Source: Pelagicoccus albus
GTDB taxonomy: Bacteria; Verrucomicrobiota; Verrucomicrobiia; Opitutales; Opitutaceae
NCBI RefSeq assembly: GCF_014230145.1
Contig: NZ_JACHVC010000012.1
Span: 67,001-131,000 of the forward strand
Direction: 5' to 3'
Length of the DNA: 64,000 nt
Shown: piece by piece, positions 8,415-17,349 of the stretch
Layout: every line of letters starts with the position of its first letter
How positions within the stretch are numbered: position 1 is the first letter of the stretch
Position numbers and translations under genes: made by a program
The notes under the pieces: generated by a model
Databases searched by the model: none
Told to the model about the DNA's origin: nothing
Seen by the model: only the letters and a program-made list of their open reading frames with translations

Positions 8415-8780
8415 TTAGAGAACCTCCGGTGCTAGGGATACGATTTTCATGAACTTCTTACCACGAAGTTCGCGAGCGACTGGGCCGAAGATGCGAGTGC
8501 CCTTCGGGTTGCCGTTGTTGTCGAGGATAACGATAGCGTTGGAGTCGAAACGCAGGTAGCTTCCGTCCTTGCGGCGGATTGGAGCTTTGGTGCGAACGAC
8601 TACCGCCTTAACGACAGACCCCTTCTTCACAGAGGAATCAACGCTAGCTTCCTTGATGTTTACGACGATAACGTCGCCTACATCAGCGGTCTTCTTGTTT
8701 TGACCAAGTCGACGGATCATGCTGGCGCGCTTGGCTCCAGTGTTGTCCGCGATTTGGAGAGATGAACGTAGTTGAATCAT
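8415..8780 (-). CDS. rplN: 50S ribosomal protein L14
   Basis: The 121-residue protein starts [20 protein letters not shown] and ends [16 protein letters not shown], a standard L14. L14 contacts L19 and the small subunit at the intersubunit bridge B8 and is the binding site of the silencing factor RsfS in other bacteria. It lies 20 bp after rpsQ and 1 bp before rplX in the conserved order. Confidence 0.98.
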   Translation of the reverse strand: MIQLRSSLQIADNTGAKRASMIRRLGQNKKTADVGDVIVVNIKEASVDSSVKKGSVVKAVVVRTKAPIRRKDGSYLRFDSNAIVILDNNGNPKGTRIFGPVARELRGKKFMKIVSLAPEVL

Positions 8781-8800
8781 TTTAAGTTACCCTCCTCTGC

Positions 8801-9136
8801 TTATGCTTCCGTACCGGATTCCGCTGCGTGAGCTTCCTGTTCGGCTTCGACCTCTGCGAGTGTCTTCTTGCCGAGCATTGGAGCGCGCTCAACGACAGAA
8901 ACGAGGCGCCAGCGCTTTAGGCGGCTGAGTGGACGTGTCTCCATGATCTCAACTTTGTCGCCTAGACGAGCTGTGTTTTCCTCGTCGTGTACGTGAACGA
9001 CGGTCTTACGGTTGATCACCTTGCGGTAGCGAGGGTGAGCCTTCTTGTAGCTGTAGGTGACCTTGATGGACTTATCGCCCATGATGCTGGTCACTACGCC
9101 GGTGAGATCTTTTCTCTTGTTACGTGAATTTTCCAT
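8801..9136 (-). CDS. rpsQ: 30S ribosomal protein S17 with C-terminal extension
   Basis: Residues 1 to about 85 match S17 (RKDLTGVVTSIMGDKSIKV, YRKVINRKTVVHVHDEEN, then RPLSRLKRWRLVSVVERA). S17 is an early 16S rRNA binder of the OB-fold class. At 111 residues it is about 25 longer than the usual protein. The surplus is a C-terminal alanine/glutamate-rich tail ending AHAAESGTEA, probably disordered or helical. It lies 19 bp after rpmC. Confidence 0.96.
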   Translation of the reverse strand: MENSRNKRKDLTGVVTSIMGDKSIKVTYSYKKAHPRYRKVINRKTVVHVHDEENTARLGDKVEIMETRPLSRLKRWRLVSVVERAPMLGKKTLAEVEAEQEAHAAESGTEA

Positions 9137-9155
9137 TGCCTGGTAGTATTAGGTG

Positions 9156-9362
9156 TTAGGCGGACTTCTTCTCAGCGGCGATCTTCGCGGAACGGATGGT
9201 TTCCATCCGAGCGATATCCTTGCGAGCTTCCGTGATCTTGTGGGTCTTCTCCACTTGGCCAGTCTGTTTCTTGAGACGTAGATCGAGCAGTTCGGCGCGG
9301 GTATCGCGGATCTTCTTTTCGATCTCGGCAACGGAAAGTTCCTGAATGTCTTTTGTCTTCAT
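9156..9362 (-). CDS. rpmC: 50S ribosomal protein L29
   Basis: This 68-residue helical-hairpin protein has the L29 pattern ([20 protein letters not shown], then [20 protein letters not shown]). L29 lies at the polypeptide exit and forms part of the docking site for trigger factor and SRP. It is located between rplP and rpsQ as expected. An overlapping frame is also open but has no ribosomal protein character. Confidence 0.96.
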   Translation of the reverse strand: MKTKDIQELSVAEIEKKIRDTRAELLDLRLKKQTGQVEKTHKITEARKDIARMETIRSAKIAAEKKSA

Positions 9363-9383
9363 TTTCTTGTAGTTCCTTCCGGT

Positions 9384-9803
9384 TTAGTCGCGGTCGCGCT
9401 CGATGAAACGAGTTCTGAACGGGATCTTTGCATCTGCGAGTGACATCGCCTGACGAGCTACTGCAAGTGGTACACCTGCAAGCTCGAAAAGGATGGTACC
9501 TGGCTTGATGGCAGCGACGTAGTGGTCAACTGGCCCCTTACCCTTACCCATACGAGTTTCGAGAGGCTTCTTGGTGATTGGCTTGTGCGGGAAAACGCGG
9601 ATCCAAAGCTTACCCTTACGCTTCATGTGACGAGTGATAGCGACACGAGAAGCTTCGATTTGACGACCGGTGAAGTGACCACGGTCGAGAGCTTGGATTG
9701 CGAAGTCACCGAAAGCGATGGTGTCGCCACCCTTCGCGTTTCCGCGGAGGCGACCCTTCATTACCTTACGGTATTTAGTGCGAGATGGTGTTAATGGAGG
9801 CAT
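9384..9803 (-). CDS. rplP: 50S ribosomal protein L16
   Basis: The 139-residue protein starts [20 protein letters not shown] and includes the [19 protein letters not shown] and [17 protein letters not shown] segments of L16. L16 helps position the A-site tRNA and is needed for late 50S maturation. It lies 19 bp after rpsC and 21 bp before rpmC. Confidence 0.97.
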   Translation of the reverse strand: MPPLTPSRTKYRKVMKGRLRGNAKGGDTIAFGDFAIQALDRGHFTGRQIEASRVAITRHMKRKGKLWIRVFPHKPITKKPLETRMGKGKGPVDHYVAAIKPGTILFELAGVPLAVARQAMSLADAKIPFRTRFIERDRD

Positions 9804-9822
9804 GGCTTGTTACCCTTTCGGC

Positions 9823-10446
9823 TTAGTCTTCCTTGTTGAATACCCAGCACTTGATACCGATAATACCGTAAACGGTACGCGCTTCGGCAGTGCCATAATC
9901 GATTTCTTCACGGAGCGTGTGGAGAGGCACGGAACCCTGACGCTGTACTTCCGTACGAGCGATGTCCGCGCCGCCGAGACGACCACCAACTTGAATCTTG
10001 ATACCCTTCGCGCCCAAAGACATGGCCATCTGGACAGCCTTCTTCATGGCGCGACGGAAAGCGATACGACGCTCAAGCTGCAAGGCCACGTTCTCAGCTA
10101 CCAAAGTAGCGTCGAGCTCGGGCTTCTTGACTTCTTGAATGTCGAGAAGGATCTCCTTGCCAGTTGCCTTGGCGAGCTCGTCCTTGATCTTTTCGATTTC
10201 CTGTCCCTTACGACCGATAACGATACCAGGACGGGCGGTGAAGATCTTGACGCGGACGCGGGCAGAAGCGCGCTCGATGAAGATGCGCGGTACGCTGGCG
10301 AACTTGAGCTTTTCCATCAACTTCTCGCGAATGATGTAGTCCTCGTGAAGCGTGTCCGCAAAATCGTTTTTGCGAGCGAACCAGCGTGACTGCCAGTTAC
10401 GATTTACAGCGAGGCGAAATCCGATCGGATGTGTTTTTTGACCCAT
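9823..10446 (-). CDS. rpsC: 30S ribosomal protein S3
   Basis: This 207-residue S3 begins [18 protein letters not shown] and contains the KH domain ([20 protein letters not shown] near residues 70-90). The C-terminal domain ends [21 protein letters not shown]3 lies at the mRNA entry channel and takes part in mRNA unwinding. It is slightly shorter than the enterobacterial form because the variable C-terminal tail is nearly absent. It lies between rplV and rplP. Confidence 0.97.
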   Translation of the reverse strand: MGQKTHPIGFRLAVNRNWQSRWFARKNDFADTLHEDYIIREKLMEKLKFASVPRIFIERASARVRVKIFTARPGIVIGRKGQEIEKIKDELAKATGKEILLDIQEVKKPELDATLVAENVALQLERRIAFRRAMKKAVQMAMSLGAKGIKIQVGGRLGGADIARTEVQRQGSVPLHTLREEIDYGTAEARTVYGIIGIKCWVFNKED

Positions 10447-10460
10447 TTTGCGTAATTCCT

Positions 10461-10796
10461 TTAGGCGTTATCAGACAGTACGATGCGGATGTGAGACATA
10501 CGCTTCTTGCGCTTGGCAACCCCACCACGAGCAGCAGCCTTGAAGCGCTTGAGCGCGGGGCCTTGTTCGACGGTAGCGAGCTCCACGGTGAGTGAATCAC
10601 CGGAGAGGTCGTGGTTGTTTTCAGCGTTAGCGATTGCGGACTGAAGTGTCTTAGAAAGAAGGAAAGCCGACTTTCTCGGGATGAACTTGAGCAGTTCGAG
10701 AGCGTCGTTGGCGTTCTTTCCGCGGATGGCGCGAGCGACCTCGATCACCTTCTTAGGCGACATCCGAGCGTATTTTGTGCGTGCTTGTACTTGCAT
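10461..10796 (-). CDS. rplV: 50S ribosomal protein L22
   Basis: The 111-residue protein shows the L22 core ([11 protein letters not shown]-type N-terminus, [20 protein letters not shown]) and the long beta hairpin reaching into the exit tunnel ([20 protein letters not shown]). L22 forms the tunnel constriction with L4. It lies 14 bp before rpsC and 20 bp after rpsS. It appears ordinary. Confidence 0.97.
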   Translation of the reverse strand: MQVQARTKYARMSPKKVIEVARAIRGKNANDALELLKFIPRKSAFLLSKTLQSAIANAENNHDLSGDSLTVELATVEQGPALKRFKAAARGGVAKRKKRMSHIRIVLSDNA

Positions 10797-10816
10797 TGCT
10801 ATTCGATGCTCCTCGC

Positions 10817-11083
10817 TTACTTCTTACCACCACCGTGGGCCTTGAAAGTACGAGTCTGTGAGAACTCGCCCAACTTGTGGCCAACCATGTTTTCGGTCAC
10901 GTGGACAGGGATAAACGCCTTGCCGTTGTGTACGTTAATATTCAATCCAACGAACTCAGGAGTGATGGTTGAACGGCGGGACCAAGTCTGGATCGGCTTG
11001 CGATCGTTGGCGGCTTGGGCAGCGTCCACCTTCTTGAGAAGGCTGGGGTCTACGAAAAATCCTTTTTTTATGGAACGAGCCAT
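10817..11083 (-). CDS. rpsS: 30S ribosomal protein S19
   Basis: This 88-residue S19 starts [20 protein letters not shown] and carries [20 protein letters not shown] and the [20 protein letters not shown] tail. S19 forms a head-domain complex with S13 and touches A-site tRNA through its tail. It lies between rplB and rplV with 15- and 20-bp spacers. Confidence 0.97.
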   Translation of the reverse strand: MARSIKKGFFVDPSLLKKVDAAQAANDRKPIQTWSRRSTITPEFVGLNINVHNGKAFIPVHVTENMVGHKLGEFSQTRTFKAHGGGKK

Positions 11084-11098
11084 TTTCTATTTCCTCGC

Positions 11099-11953
11099 TT
11101 ATCTGTTCTTCATTTTCCGTCCGTTGCGACGGACGAGGATGAGGCTGTTGCTCTCCTTCGACTTGCGACGAGTTGGGAAACCCTTCGCCAACTGACCCCA
11201 AGGGGATACCAGCATCTGGCGTCCGCCACCACCCTTGGACTTCGCTTCACCACCACCATTGGGGTGGTCAACCGGGTTCATGACAACACCACGAACACGA
11301 GGACGCTTGCCGAGCCAGCGGCTGCGACCAGCCTTGCCTACCACTACGTTCTTCTTCTCGGCGTTGCTGACCAAACCAATCGTCGCCATGCACTTCTTAG
11401 ATACGAGGCGGATTTCACCACTTGGCATCTTGATTTGAGCGGAATCTCCATCGATACCGATCAACTCGACTGCATTGCCCGCTGCACGAGCGATCTGCGC
11501 ACCCTTACCTGGGAGCAACTCGACGGCGTGCAACTTGGTGCTTGGTGGAATGAACTCGAGAGGCATCGCGTTGCCTGCGTCGAAAGCGATCATCTTTTGC
11601 GAGGACAAAACCGTGTCGCCTGTCTTCACTCCGGCTGGAGCGATGATGTAGCGCTTTTCACCATCTGCATAAGCGATCAAGGCGATGTAAGCAGAACGAT
11701 TTGGATCGTACTCGATGGCCTGTACCTTAGCTGGGATATCAAACTTGTTACGCTTGAAATCGATGATGCGGTAAAGCTGCTTGTGACCGCCACCGCGACG
11801 ACGCATCGTGATACGTCCGTAGCAGTTGCGACCCGCTTGCTTGCCCTTTGACTCGGTAAGCGCCTTTTCAGGACGCTTGTTCGCTACATCCTTAACCTGG
11901 ATCGCCGCAAAGCGCTGGGTCGGAGTAACTGGATTAAAACTTTTGATAGCCAT
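11099..11953 (-). CDS. rplB: 50S ribosomal protein L2
   Basis: This 284-residue protein has the two L2 beta-barrel domains and the conserved C-terminal region GVVMNPVDHPNGGGEAKSKG, whose histidine is the residue long linked to peptidyl-transferase assembly. L2 is one of the largest and most conserved 50S proteins and joins the subunits at bridge B7b. A GAGGAG ribosome-binding sequence lies about 10 nt before the ATG. It follows rplW by 18 bp. Confidence 0.98.
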   Translation of the reverse strand: MAIKSFNPVTPTQRFAAIQVKDVANKRPEKALTESKGKQAGRNCYGRITMRRRGGGHKQLYRIIDFKRNKFDIPAKVQAIEYDPNRSAYIALIAYADGEKRYIIAPAGVKTGDTVLSSQKMIAFDAGNAMPLEFIPPSTKLHAVELLPGKGAQIARAAGNAVELIGIDGDSAQIKMPSGEIRLVSKKCMATIGLVSNAEKKNVVVGKAGRSRWLGKRPRVRGVVMNPVDHPNGGGEAKSKGGGGRQMLVSPWGQLAKGFPTRRKSKESNSLILVRRNGRKMKNR

Positions 11954-11971
11954 TGTGTCTGGTCTCCTCGT

Positions 11972-12262
11972 TTAGGCGGTGAAGTCGATCACGTCGCCCT
12001 GCTTGAGGGTCACGATCGCTTTTTTCAAACCGGATCCACTAGAGGTCTTACCGGTCTTGCGGTTGCGGCTTGGCTTGCCGATCTGGTTGATCACGTTCAC
12101 GCGCTTAACAGTGACGTCGAATGCCTTTTCAACAGCAGCCTTGATGGTGTCCTTGGTTGCGGTCTTGAAAACCTGGAAGGTGTACTGACCAATCTCGGAA
12201 GATTGGATGTTGCTCTTCTCGGTTAGGTGAACGGATTTGATGATCTTATCTGGCTGAATCAT
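11972..12262 (-). CDS. rplW: 50S ribosomal protein L23
   Basis: This 96-residue protein has the L23 fold signature (IIKSVHLTEKSN, then YTFQVFKTATKDTIKAAVEK and AFDVTVKRVNVINQIGK). L23 lies at the tunnel exit and is the main docking point for trigger factor and SRP. Its ATG overlaps the rplD stop codon by 4 bp (ATGA), indicating translational coupling. Confidence 0.97.
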   Translation of the reverse strand: MIQPDKIIKSVHLTEKSNIQSSEIGQYTFQVFKTATKDTIKAAVEKAFDVTVKRVNVINQIGKPSRNRKTGKTSSGSGLKKAIVTLKQGDVIDFTA

Positions 12263-12894
12263 TTCGAGCCTCCTTTCGCACGCTCGACGAGAACTTCGAG
12301 ACCTGCACGTGTAACGATGATTGTTTTGAACTGACAGAGGTCAGTTACGCTTACGAGTGGCGCTTCCTCGAGGTCTACACCGGCGAGGTTACGCAGCGAC
12401 AAGATTGCGGTTTCGCTGAATTCCTTGTCGATAACGAGCACCTTTCCTACGGGGGCGATGCCGCGGACGATGGATTCGGCAACCTTAGTCTTGGCAGGAG
12501 CGATGTCCAAAGCGTCTACCACCACGAGAGACTCGTCGGAGATGCGGTCGAACAAGGCGCGGCTGAATGCCAAGGTCTTTACCTTCTTGTTAACCTTCTT
12601 GGAGTAGTCGCGAGGACGTGGTCCGAAGACGATACCACCGCCAACCCAAATTGGGGAGCGAGTAGAACCTGCACGAGCGCGGCCGGTGCCCTTCTGGCGC
12701 CATGGCTTCTTGCCACCGCCGCGAACTTCGCCGCGAGTCTTGGTGTTTGCACTGCCTTGGCGAGCGTTGGCCGCCTGAGCTACAACTACTTCTTTTACAG
12801 CTTGCAGGCCCTTGTCACCTTCGAAGACGGGAAGTCCGTCTACTTCAGTTTCGCCGTTTGCGCTGCCGTCGTTTTTGAAAAGCTTAAGTTTCAT
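12259..12894 (-). CDS. rplD: 50S ribosomal protein L4
   Basis: This 211-residue protein contains the L4 tunnel loop ([20 protein letters not shown]) near residues 57-76, and [20 protein letters not shown] after it. L4 forms the tunnel constriction with L22 and in enterobacteria represses the S10 operon. A GGAAAGGA sequence precedes the ATG. The stop overlaps rplW and the gene follows rplC by 17 bp. Confidence 0.97.
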   Translation of the reverse strand: MKLKLFKNDGSANGETEVDGLPVFEGDKGLQAVKEVVVAQAANARQGSANTKTRGEVRGGGKKPWRQKGTGRARAGSTRSPIWVGGGIVFGPRPRDYSKKVNKKVKTLAFSRALFDRISDESLVVVDALDIAPAKTKVAESIVRGIAPVGKVLVIDKEFSETAILSLRNLAGVDLEEAPLVSVTDLCQFKTIIVTRAGLEVLVERAKGGSK

Positions 12895-12911
12895 GGTCGA
12901 TCAGTCCTTTC

Positions 12912-13550
12912 CTATTTCTTGGCTTTGATCGAAGAACGGATCATCACAGTGTCGCCATTTGCGCCTGGGATGCCACCCTTGACCAAGATCAGGTTCTTCT
13001 CGGCGTCGATGCTGACGATCTCGAGATTTTGAATAGTGCGTTGCTTCGCACCCATGTGACCCGGCATCTTCTGGTTCTTGAAAACGTGTCCTGGCCATTG
13101 GCAAAGACCGATCGAACCGATGCGGCGGTGGAACATGGAACCATGAGAAGCAGGTCCGCCCTTGGTGTTGAATCGCTTCATAACACCCGCGAATCCCTTA
13201 CCTTTAGTGTTTCCGATGATGTCGACCTTCTTGCCGACCTCGAACTTGGAAACATCGAGGACGTCGCCAGCAGTCGCGTCAATCGCGTCGCTGCTGCGGA
13301 CTTCCTTGATCACGCGTGGAGCGTGAGCAACGCCAGCCTTCTTGGCATGCCCGAGAGCTGCCTTGCTTGCGTTCTTGTCCTTCTTGGTTTCGAAACCGAT
13401 CTGGATCGCATTGTATCCGTCGGACTCAACCGTCTTAACTTGTAGCACTGGGCAAGGACCTGCCTGCAGTACGGTGACAGGGACAACCTGGTTGTCGCTG
13501 CCATAAACCTGGGTCATTCCCAGCTTTTTGCCTAATAGCGTATAGTTCAT
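12912..13550 (-). CDS. rplC: 50S ribosomal protein L3
   Basis: This 212-residue protein starts MNYTLLGKKLGMTQVYGSDN and contains GNTKGKGFAGVMKRFNTKGG and the long extension around GSIGLCQWPGHVFKNQKMPG that approaches the peptidyl-transferase centre. L3 is an assembly-initiating protein. A 108-bp spacer separates it from rpsJ, longer than elsewhere in this operon, leaving room for a leader or an internal promoter that cannot be confirmed by eye. Confidence 0.97.
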   Translation of the reverse strand: MNYTLLGKKLGMTQVYGSDNQVVPVTVLQAGPCPVLQVKTVESDGYNAIQIGFETKKDKNASKAALGHAKKAGVAHAPRVIKEVRSSDAIDATAGDVLDVSKFEVGKKVDIIGNTKGKGFAGVMKRFNTKGGPASHGSMFHRRIGSIGLCQWPGHVFKNQKMPGHMGAKQRTIQNLEIVSIDAEKNLILVKGGIPGANGDTVMIRSSIKAKK

Positions 13551-13658
13551 ATTTCTAAGAGGTAGGTGAAGACATTCGCCTTCGTTTTTATTAGACCCAC
13601 ATTAGCGCCCGGCGGAGTTGCCGAACGAAATTACTGTGTATTCTAGAATCCGGATAGA

Positions 13659-13967
13659 TTAGACGTTGATGCTGATATCTACGCCGGAAGGTAGGTTTAG
13701 CTTCTTGAGTTCGTCCACGGTCTGGGCAGTTGGCTCGATGATGTCGAGCAAACGCTTGTGCGTGCGGATCTCAAACTGCTCCATAGACTTTTTGTCTACG
13801 TGCGGAGAGCGGTTAACGGATATCTTCTCGATACGAGTCGGAAGGGGTACAGGCCCAGAGACACGAGCTCCGGAACGCTTAGCTGTATCCACGATTTCTG
13901 ACGCGGACTGATCGATTACTCGATAGTCGAAACCTTGAAGTCTGATGCGGATTTTTTGTCCTGTCAT
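13659..13967 (-). CDS. rpsJ: 30S ribosomal protein S10 (NusE)
   Basis: The 102-residue protein starts [20 protein letters not shown] and has [20 protein letters not shown], the loop that inserts in the small-subunit head. S10 also acts as NusE in transcription antitermination together with NusB and couples ribosomes to NusG, which is encoded at 33.6 kb here. It lies 30 bp after fusA with no tuf gene between them; the tuf gene of this window is elsewhere, at 34.6 kb. Confidence 0.97.
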   Translation of the reverse strand: MTGQKIRIRLQGFDYRVIDQSASEIVDTAKRSGARVSGPVPLPTRIEKISVNRSPHVDKKSMEQFEIRTHKRLLDIIEPTAQTVDELKKLNLPSGVDISINV

Positions 13968-13997
13968 GATTGTTCGGTAGAAAAGTTGCGGCGGGGA

Positions 13998-16139
13998 TTA
14001 CCAACCTTGGTTTAGAATCTCTTCGAGGAGCTTTGGCGCAACAACCTCGTAGTTTGACCACTCCATGGTGTAACTGGCACGTCCCTTGGAGAGTGAACGA
14101 ACGTCTGTCGCATAACCAAACATGGTTTTGAGAGGGACGGTCGCGTATATGTAACCCAGATCTCCTTTTGTCTCCAAATTTTGGATCTGGCCTCTGCGGC
14201 GATTTAGGTCTCCGACCACATCGCCTTGAAATTCGTTAGGAGTAACAACCTCCACCTTCATCACCGGTTCGAGCAAAACTGGCGAGGCCTGTTTCATCGC
14301 TTCTTTCAGAGCGAAGATACCAGCCATCTTGAATGAGGTTTCGGAGGAATCCACTTCATGAAAAGAACCATCAACAAGGCGAACCTTGAGGTCGATCACC
14401 GGATAGCTCGCTACCACACCGTTCAGTGTAGCCTCGCGGATACCATCCATAGTTGGCTTGATGAACTCACGAGGTATAGAGCCACCAACAGTTTCGTCGA
14501 CGATCTCAATCCCCTTGCCCACTTCCTGAGGTTCGATCTCGATCACCGCGTGACCGTATTGCCCCTTACCTCCGGTCTGACGAATAAACTTACCTTCAGC
14601 CTTCGCCTTGGCAGTAATCGTTTCGCGGTAGGCGATTTGTGGTTCTCCCGAGCGTGCGCTTACCTTGAACTCGCGGAACAAACGGTCGCGAATAATTTCA
14701 AGGTGCAACTCGCCCATACCGGAGATGATAGTTTGTCCAGTTTCAGGGTTGGAACTGACAACAAAAGTTGGATCCTCTTCGGCAAGACGCGCCAAACCTG
14801 CAGCCAGCTTATCTTGGTCTGCGGAGGTCTTTGGCTCGATCGTCATGGAGATGACTGGCTCTGGGAAACTAGGTGGAATCAGAGAAACGTCATAACCCTT
14901 GGGTACGAGCGTATCGCCTGTCGCCACATTCTTGATACCAACCAAAGCGCAGATGTCGCCTGAACGCACAATCTCGAGATCTTCGCGACTATCCGCCTTC
15001 ATCTGAAGGATGCGGCTGACTCGCTCACCCTTGCCAGTGCGAGGGTTGAACAACATATCGCCCTTTTTGATCGAGCCAGAATAAACCCGAACGAAAACGA
15101 GCTTACCAACGTAAGGATCGCTCCAAAGCTTGAAAGCCAAGGCAGAGGATTTTGCTGCATCGTCCGCCTCGATTTCGACGATAGATTCGTCTTGGGCGTG
15201 GCCTTGAGTGGCTGGCAAATCAAGCGGGCTTGGCAAGTAATTCACAACCGAATCAAGTACACTCTGCACACCCTTATTCTTGAAGGCTGAACCTGGGATA
15301 ACACCCACGAATTTGAGAGCTATGGTAGCCTTGCGGATCGCTAGAATCAGCTGCTCGACGGAAATCTCTTCTCCTCCGAGATAAGCCTCAGCCAATTCAT
15401 CGTCAAAGTCCGCAACGGATTCGATAAGCGACTCGCGTAGCGCCGAAGCTTCATCTGCTAACTCGGTAGGAATTTCAGCGTCAATGGTCTGAACTCCCAT
15501 TTCATCGGATTCGTCGAACAAGAAGGCCTTGTTGCGAACGAGGTCGACCAAGCCTTTGAAGTTTTCTTCGGAACCGATGTTCAGGAAAAGCGGATGGGCG
15601 TTTGCGCCTAGCTTTGCCCGCATGTCTTCCAAAGTCGCTTGGAAGTTAGCTCCCACACGGTCCATCTTGTTGACGAACGCAATGCGAGGTACCTTGTACT
15701 TGTCGGCTTGGCGCCAGACGGTTTCGGATTGCGGCTGAACGCCTGCTACCGCGCAAAAAACCGCGACAGCTCCATCCAAAACGCGAAGGGACCGCTCTAC
15801 TTCGGCGGTGAAATCGACGTGCCCGGGGGTGTCGATGATGTTAACCAAGTGGTTAACGTTTTCGAAAGGTCCGTACTTTGCCTTCCAATTGCAGGAAATG
15901 GCAGCGGAGGTGATGGTAATACCACGCTCACGCTCCTGCTCCATGAAGTCCGTGACGGCGTTTCCGTCATGAACTTCCCCTACTTTGTGAACTACACCTG
16001 TATAATAAAGAATGCGCTCTGTAGTCGTAGTCTTCCCCGCGTCAATATGGGCGGCGATGCCTATATTGCGCATCCACTCCATCGGCACCGGTCTGTCGGC
16101 GCCGTTTCGTGGCGAATGAGCTGTAAGGGAGACTGACAT
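13998..16139 (-). CDS. fusA: Elongation factor G
   Basis: This 713-residue translational GTPase catalyses tRNA-mRNA translocation. The G domain has [20 protein letters not shown] (P-loop, residues about 25-44), [16 protein letters not shown] and FVNKMDR. Domains II to V follow, ending [18 protein letters not shown] short N-terminal lead of about 20 residues precedes the usual start, and internal methionines at residues 20 and 23 are alternatives. It lies between rpsG and rpsJ as in the str operon. Confidence 0.98.
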   Translation of the reverse strand: MSVSLTAHSPRNGADRPVPMEWMRNIGIAAHIDAGKTTTTERILYYTGVVHKVGEVHDGNAVTDFMEQERERGITITSAAISCNWKAKYGPFENVNHLVNIIDTPGHVDFTAEVERSLRVLDGAVAVFCAVAGVQPQSETVWRQADKYKVPRIAFVNKMDRVGANFQATLEDMRAKLGANAHPLFLNIGSEENFKGLVDLVRNKAFLFDESDEMGVQTIDAEIPTELADEASALRESLIESVADFDDELAEAYLGGEEISVEQLILAIRKATIALKFVGVIPGSAFKNKGVQSVLDSVVNYLPSPLDLPATQGHAQDESIVEIEADDAAKSSALAFKLWSDPYVGKLVFVRVYSGSIKKGDMLFNPRTGKGERVSRILQMKADSREDLEIVRSGDICALVGIKNVATGDTLVPKGYDVSLIPPSFPEPVISMTIEPKTSADQDKLAAGLARLAEEDPTFVVSSNPETGQTIISGMGELHLEIIRDRLFREFKVSARSGEPQIAYRETITAKAKAEGKFIRQTGGKGQYGHAVIEIEPQEVGKGIEIVDETVGGSIPREFIKPTMDGIREATLNGVVASYPVIDLKVRLVDGSFHEVDSSETSFKMAGIFALKEAMKQASPVLLEPVMKVEVVTPNEFQGDVVGDLNRRRGQIQNLETKGDLGYIYATVPLKTMFGYATDVRSLSKGRASYTMEWSNYEVVAPKLLEEILNQGW

Positions 16140-16183
16140 TTACAAAGAACAAAACAGGCTAAGCTGCAGAGAGCTGCGGTTGA

Positions 16184-16657
16184 TTACCAGCGGAGGTGGG
16201 CAAAGGCTCGGTTAGACTGAGCCATCTTGTGAGTATCTTCCTTCTTCTTAACAACAGTACCCGTGTTGTTGTAAGCGTCGACGATCTCGGCAGCGAGAGC
16301 ATCTTTCATAGGAAGACCACGACGGGAAGCGGCACTGTTCACGATCCAACGGAACGCGAGCGACTCCTGACGATCGTAAGAGATCTCGACTGGTACCTGA
16401 TAAGTTGCACCACCAACGCGGCGGCTCTTAACTTCGAGGCGTGGACGAGCGTTTTCCAAAGCACCGAGGAGGAGATCAATCGGATCACCCTTACCGAGCT
16501 TTTCGGCAACCTTTTCGAATGCGGAGTAGACGATACGCTCAGCGACAGTCTTTTTGCCGTCACGCATGACGGTGTTAACGAGGCGACCTACGAGTACGCT
16601 GCCGTAGCGGGCGTCTGGCTTAGCTGGTCTTTTAGTAGCTCTTCTGCGACGTGACAT
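16184..16657 (-). CDS. rpsG: 30S ribosomal protein S7
   Basis: This 157-residue S7 begins [20 protein letters not shown] and carries the conserved [20 protein letters not shown] region and the C-terminal [15 protein letters not shown]7 nucleates assembly of the 30S head and contacts E-site tRNA. It is the second gene of the str operon, 17 bp after rpsL and 44 bp before fusA. Confidence 0.97.
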   Translation of the reverse strand: MSRRRRATKRPAKPDARYGSVLVGRLVNTVMRDGKKTVAERIVYSAFEKVAEKLGKGDPIDLLLGALENARPRLEVKSRRVGGATYQVPVEISYDRQESLAFRWIVNSAASRRGLPMKDALAAEIVDAYNNTGTVVKKKEDTHKMAQSNRAFAHLRW

Positions 16658-16674
16658 GGCTTAAAATAGTTGGC

Positions 16675-17055
16675 TTACTTCTTATCCTTAGGACGCTTAA
16701 CTCCGTATTTGGAGCGGCTGCGGCGACGCTTATCCACACCCTGGGCGTCAAGAGTGCCACGGACGATGTGGTAACGAACACCTGGAAGGTCCTTAACACG
16801 ACCACCACGCACGAGAACGATGCTGTGTTCCTGAAGGTTGTGACCTTCGTCAGGAATGTAAGCGATCACTTCGTAACCGTTGGTCAGACGAACCTTAGCT
16901 ACCTTACGGATAGCGGAGTTCGGCTTCTTAGGCGTACGCGTCATAACTTGTACGCACACACCGCGTCGGAACGGGTTTGCTTCGAGGGCACGTGACTTGG
17001 ACTTCGCCTTGATCACTTTGCGGCCCAATCGGACTAACTGGTTAATTGTAGGCAT
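16675..17055 (-). CDS. rpsL: 30S ribosomal protein S12
   Basis: This 126-residue S12 has the decoding-centre loops [20 protein letters not shown] and [17 protein letters not shown]. The lysines at the positions associated with streptomycin binding are unaltered, as is the aspartate that is methylthiolated in other bacteria. S12 monitors codon-anticodon pairing. It is the first gene of the 17-kb ribosomal superoperon. No Shine-Dalgarno sequence is visible in the roughly 20 nt before the ATG. Confidence 0.98.
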   Translation of the reverse strand: MPTINQLVRLGRKVIKAKSKSRALEANPFRRGVCVQVMTRTPKKPNSAIRKVAKVRLTNGYEVIAYIPDEGHNLQEHSIVLVRGGRVKDLPGVRYHIVRGTLDAQGVDKRRRSRSKYGVKRPKDKK

Positions 17056-17133
17056 GGTGTGAAATTTTGAGAAAAGAGCGTGAACGTATCGTTTGAAGGT
17101 GGTTCGGCAAGTATTTTCTCACCGAAAGAGAAC

Positions 17134-17171
17134 AAAAAGCAGCTCCAGCCCGTTCACCGGCTGAATCTGCT
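17134..17171 (-). terminator. Intrinsic terminator between the Hsp70 module and rpsL
   Basis: On the minus strand, GCAG-A-TTCAGCC pairs with GGCTGGA-G-CTGC around an 8-nt loop, and TTTTTG follows. It lies about 180 bp after the Hsp70 stop and 80 bp before rpsL, so the ribosomal superoperon probably starts from its own promoter in the remaining 80 bp. I could not identify convincing -35/-10 boxes there. Confidence 0.65.
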
Positions 17172-17349
17172 CATTTTCCTACACTGTTGTTTGGGCGGGG
17201 AGCCCTTTGGGAGCCCCCTATGTGACGGGAAATTTTAAAGGACGAACGGTTTGGGGCGCTGTCCCCTCGTCTTCAAGAAGAATTGTCACAGAAAACACAC
17301 TTTTTCGCTTCCAGCACGAGGCAACCGTCTAAATCCGGCCTTTGCACCC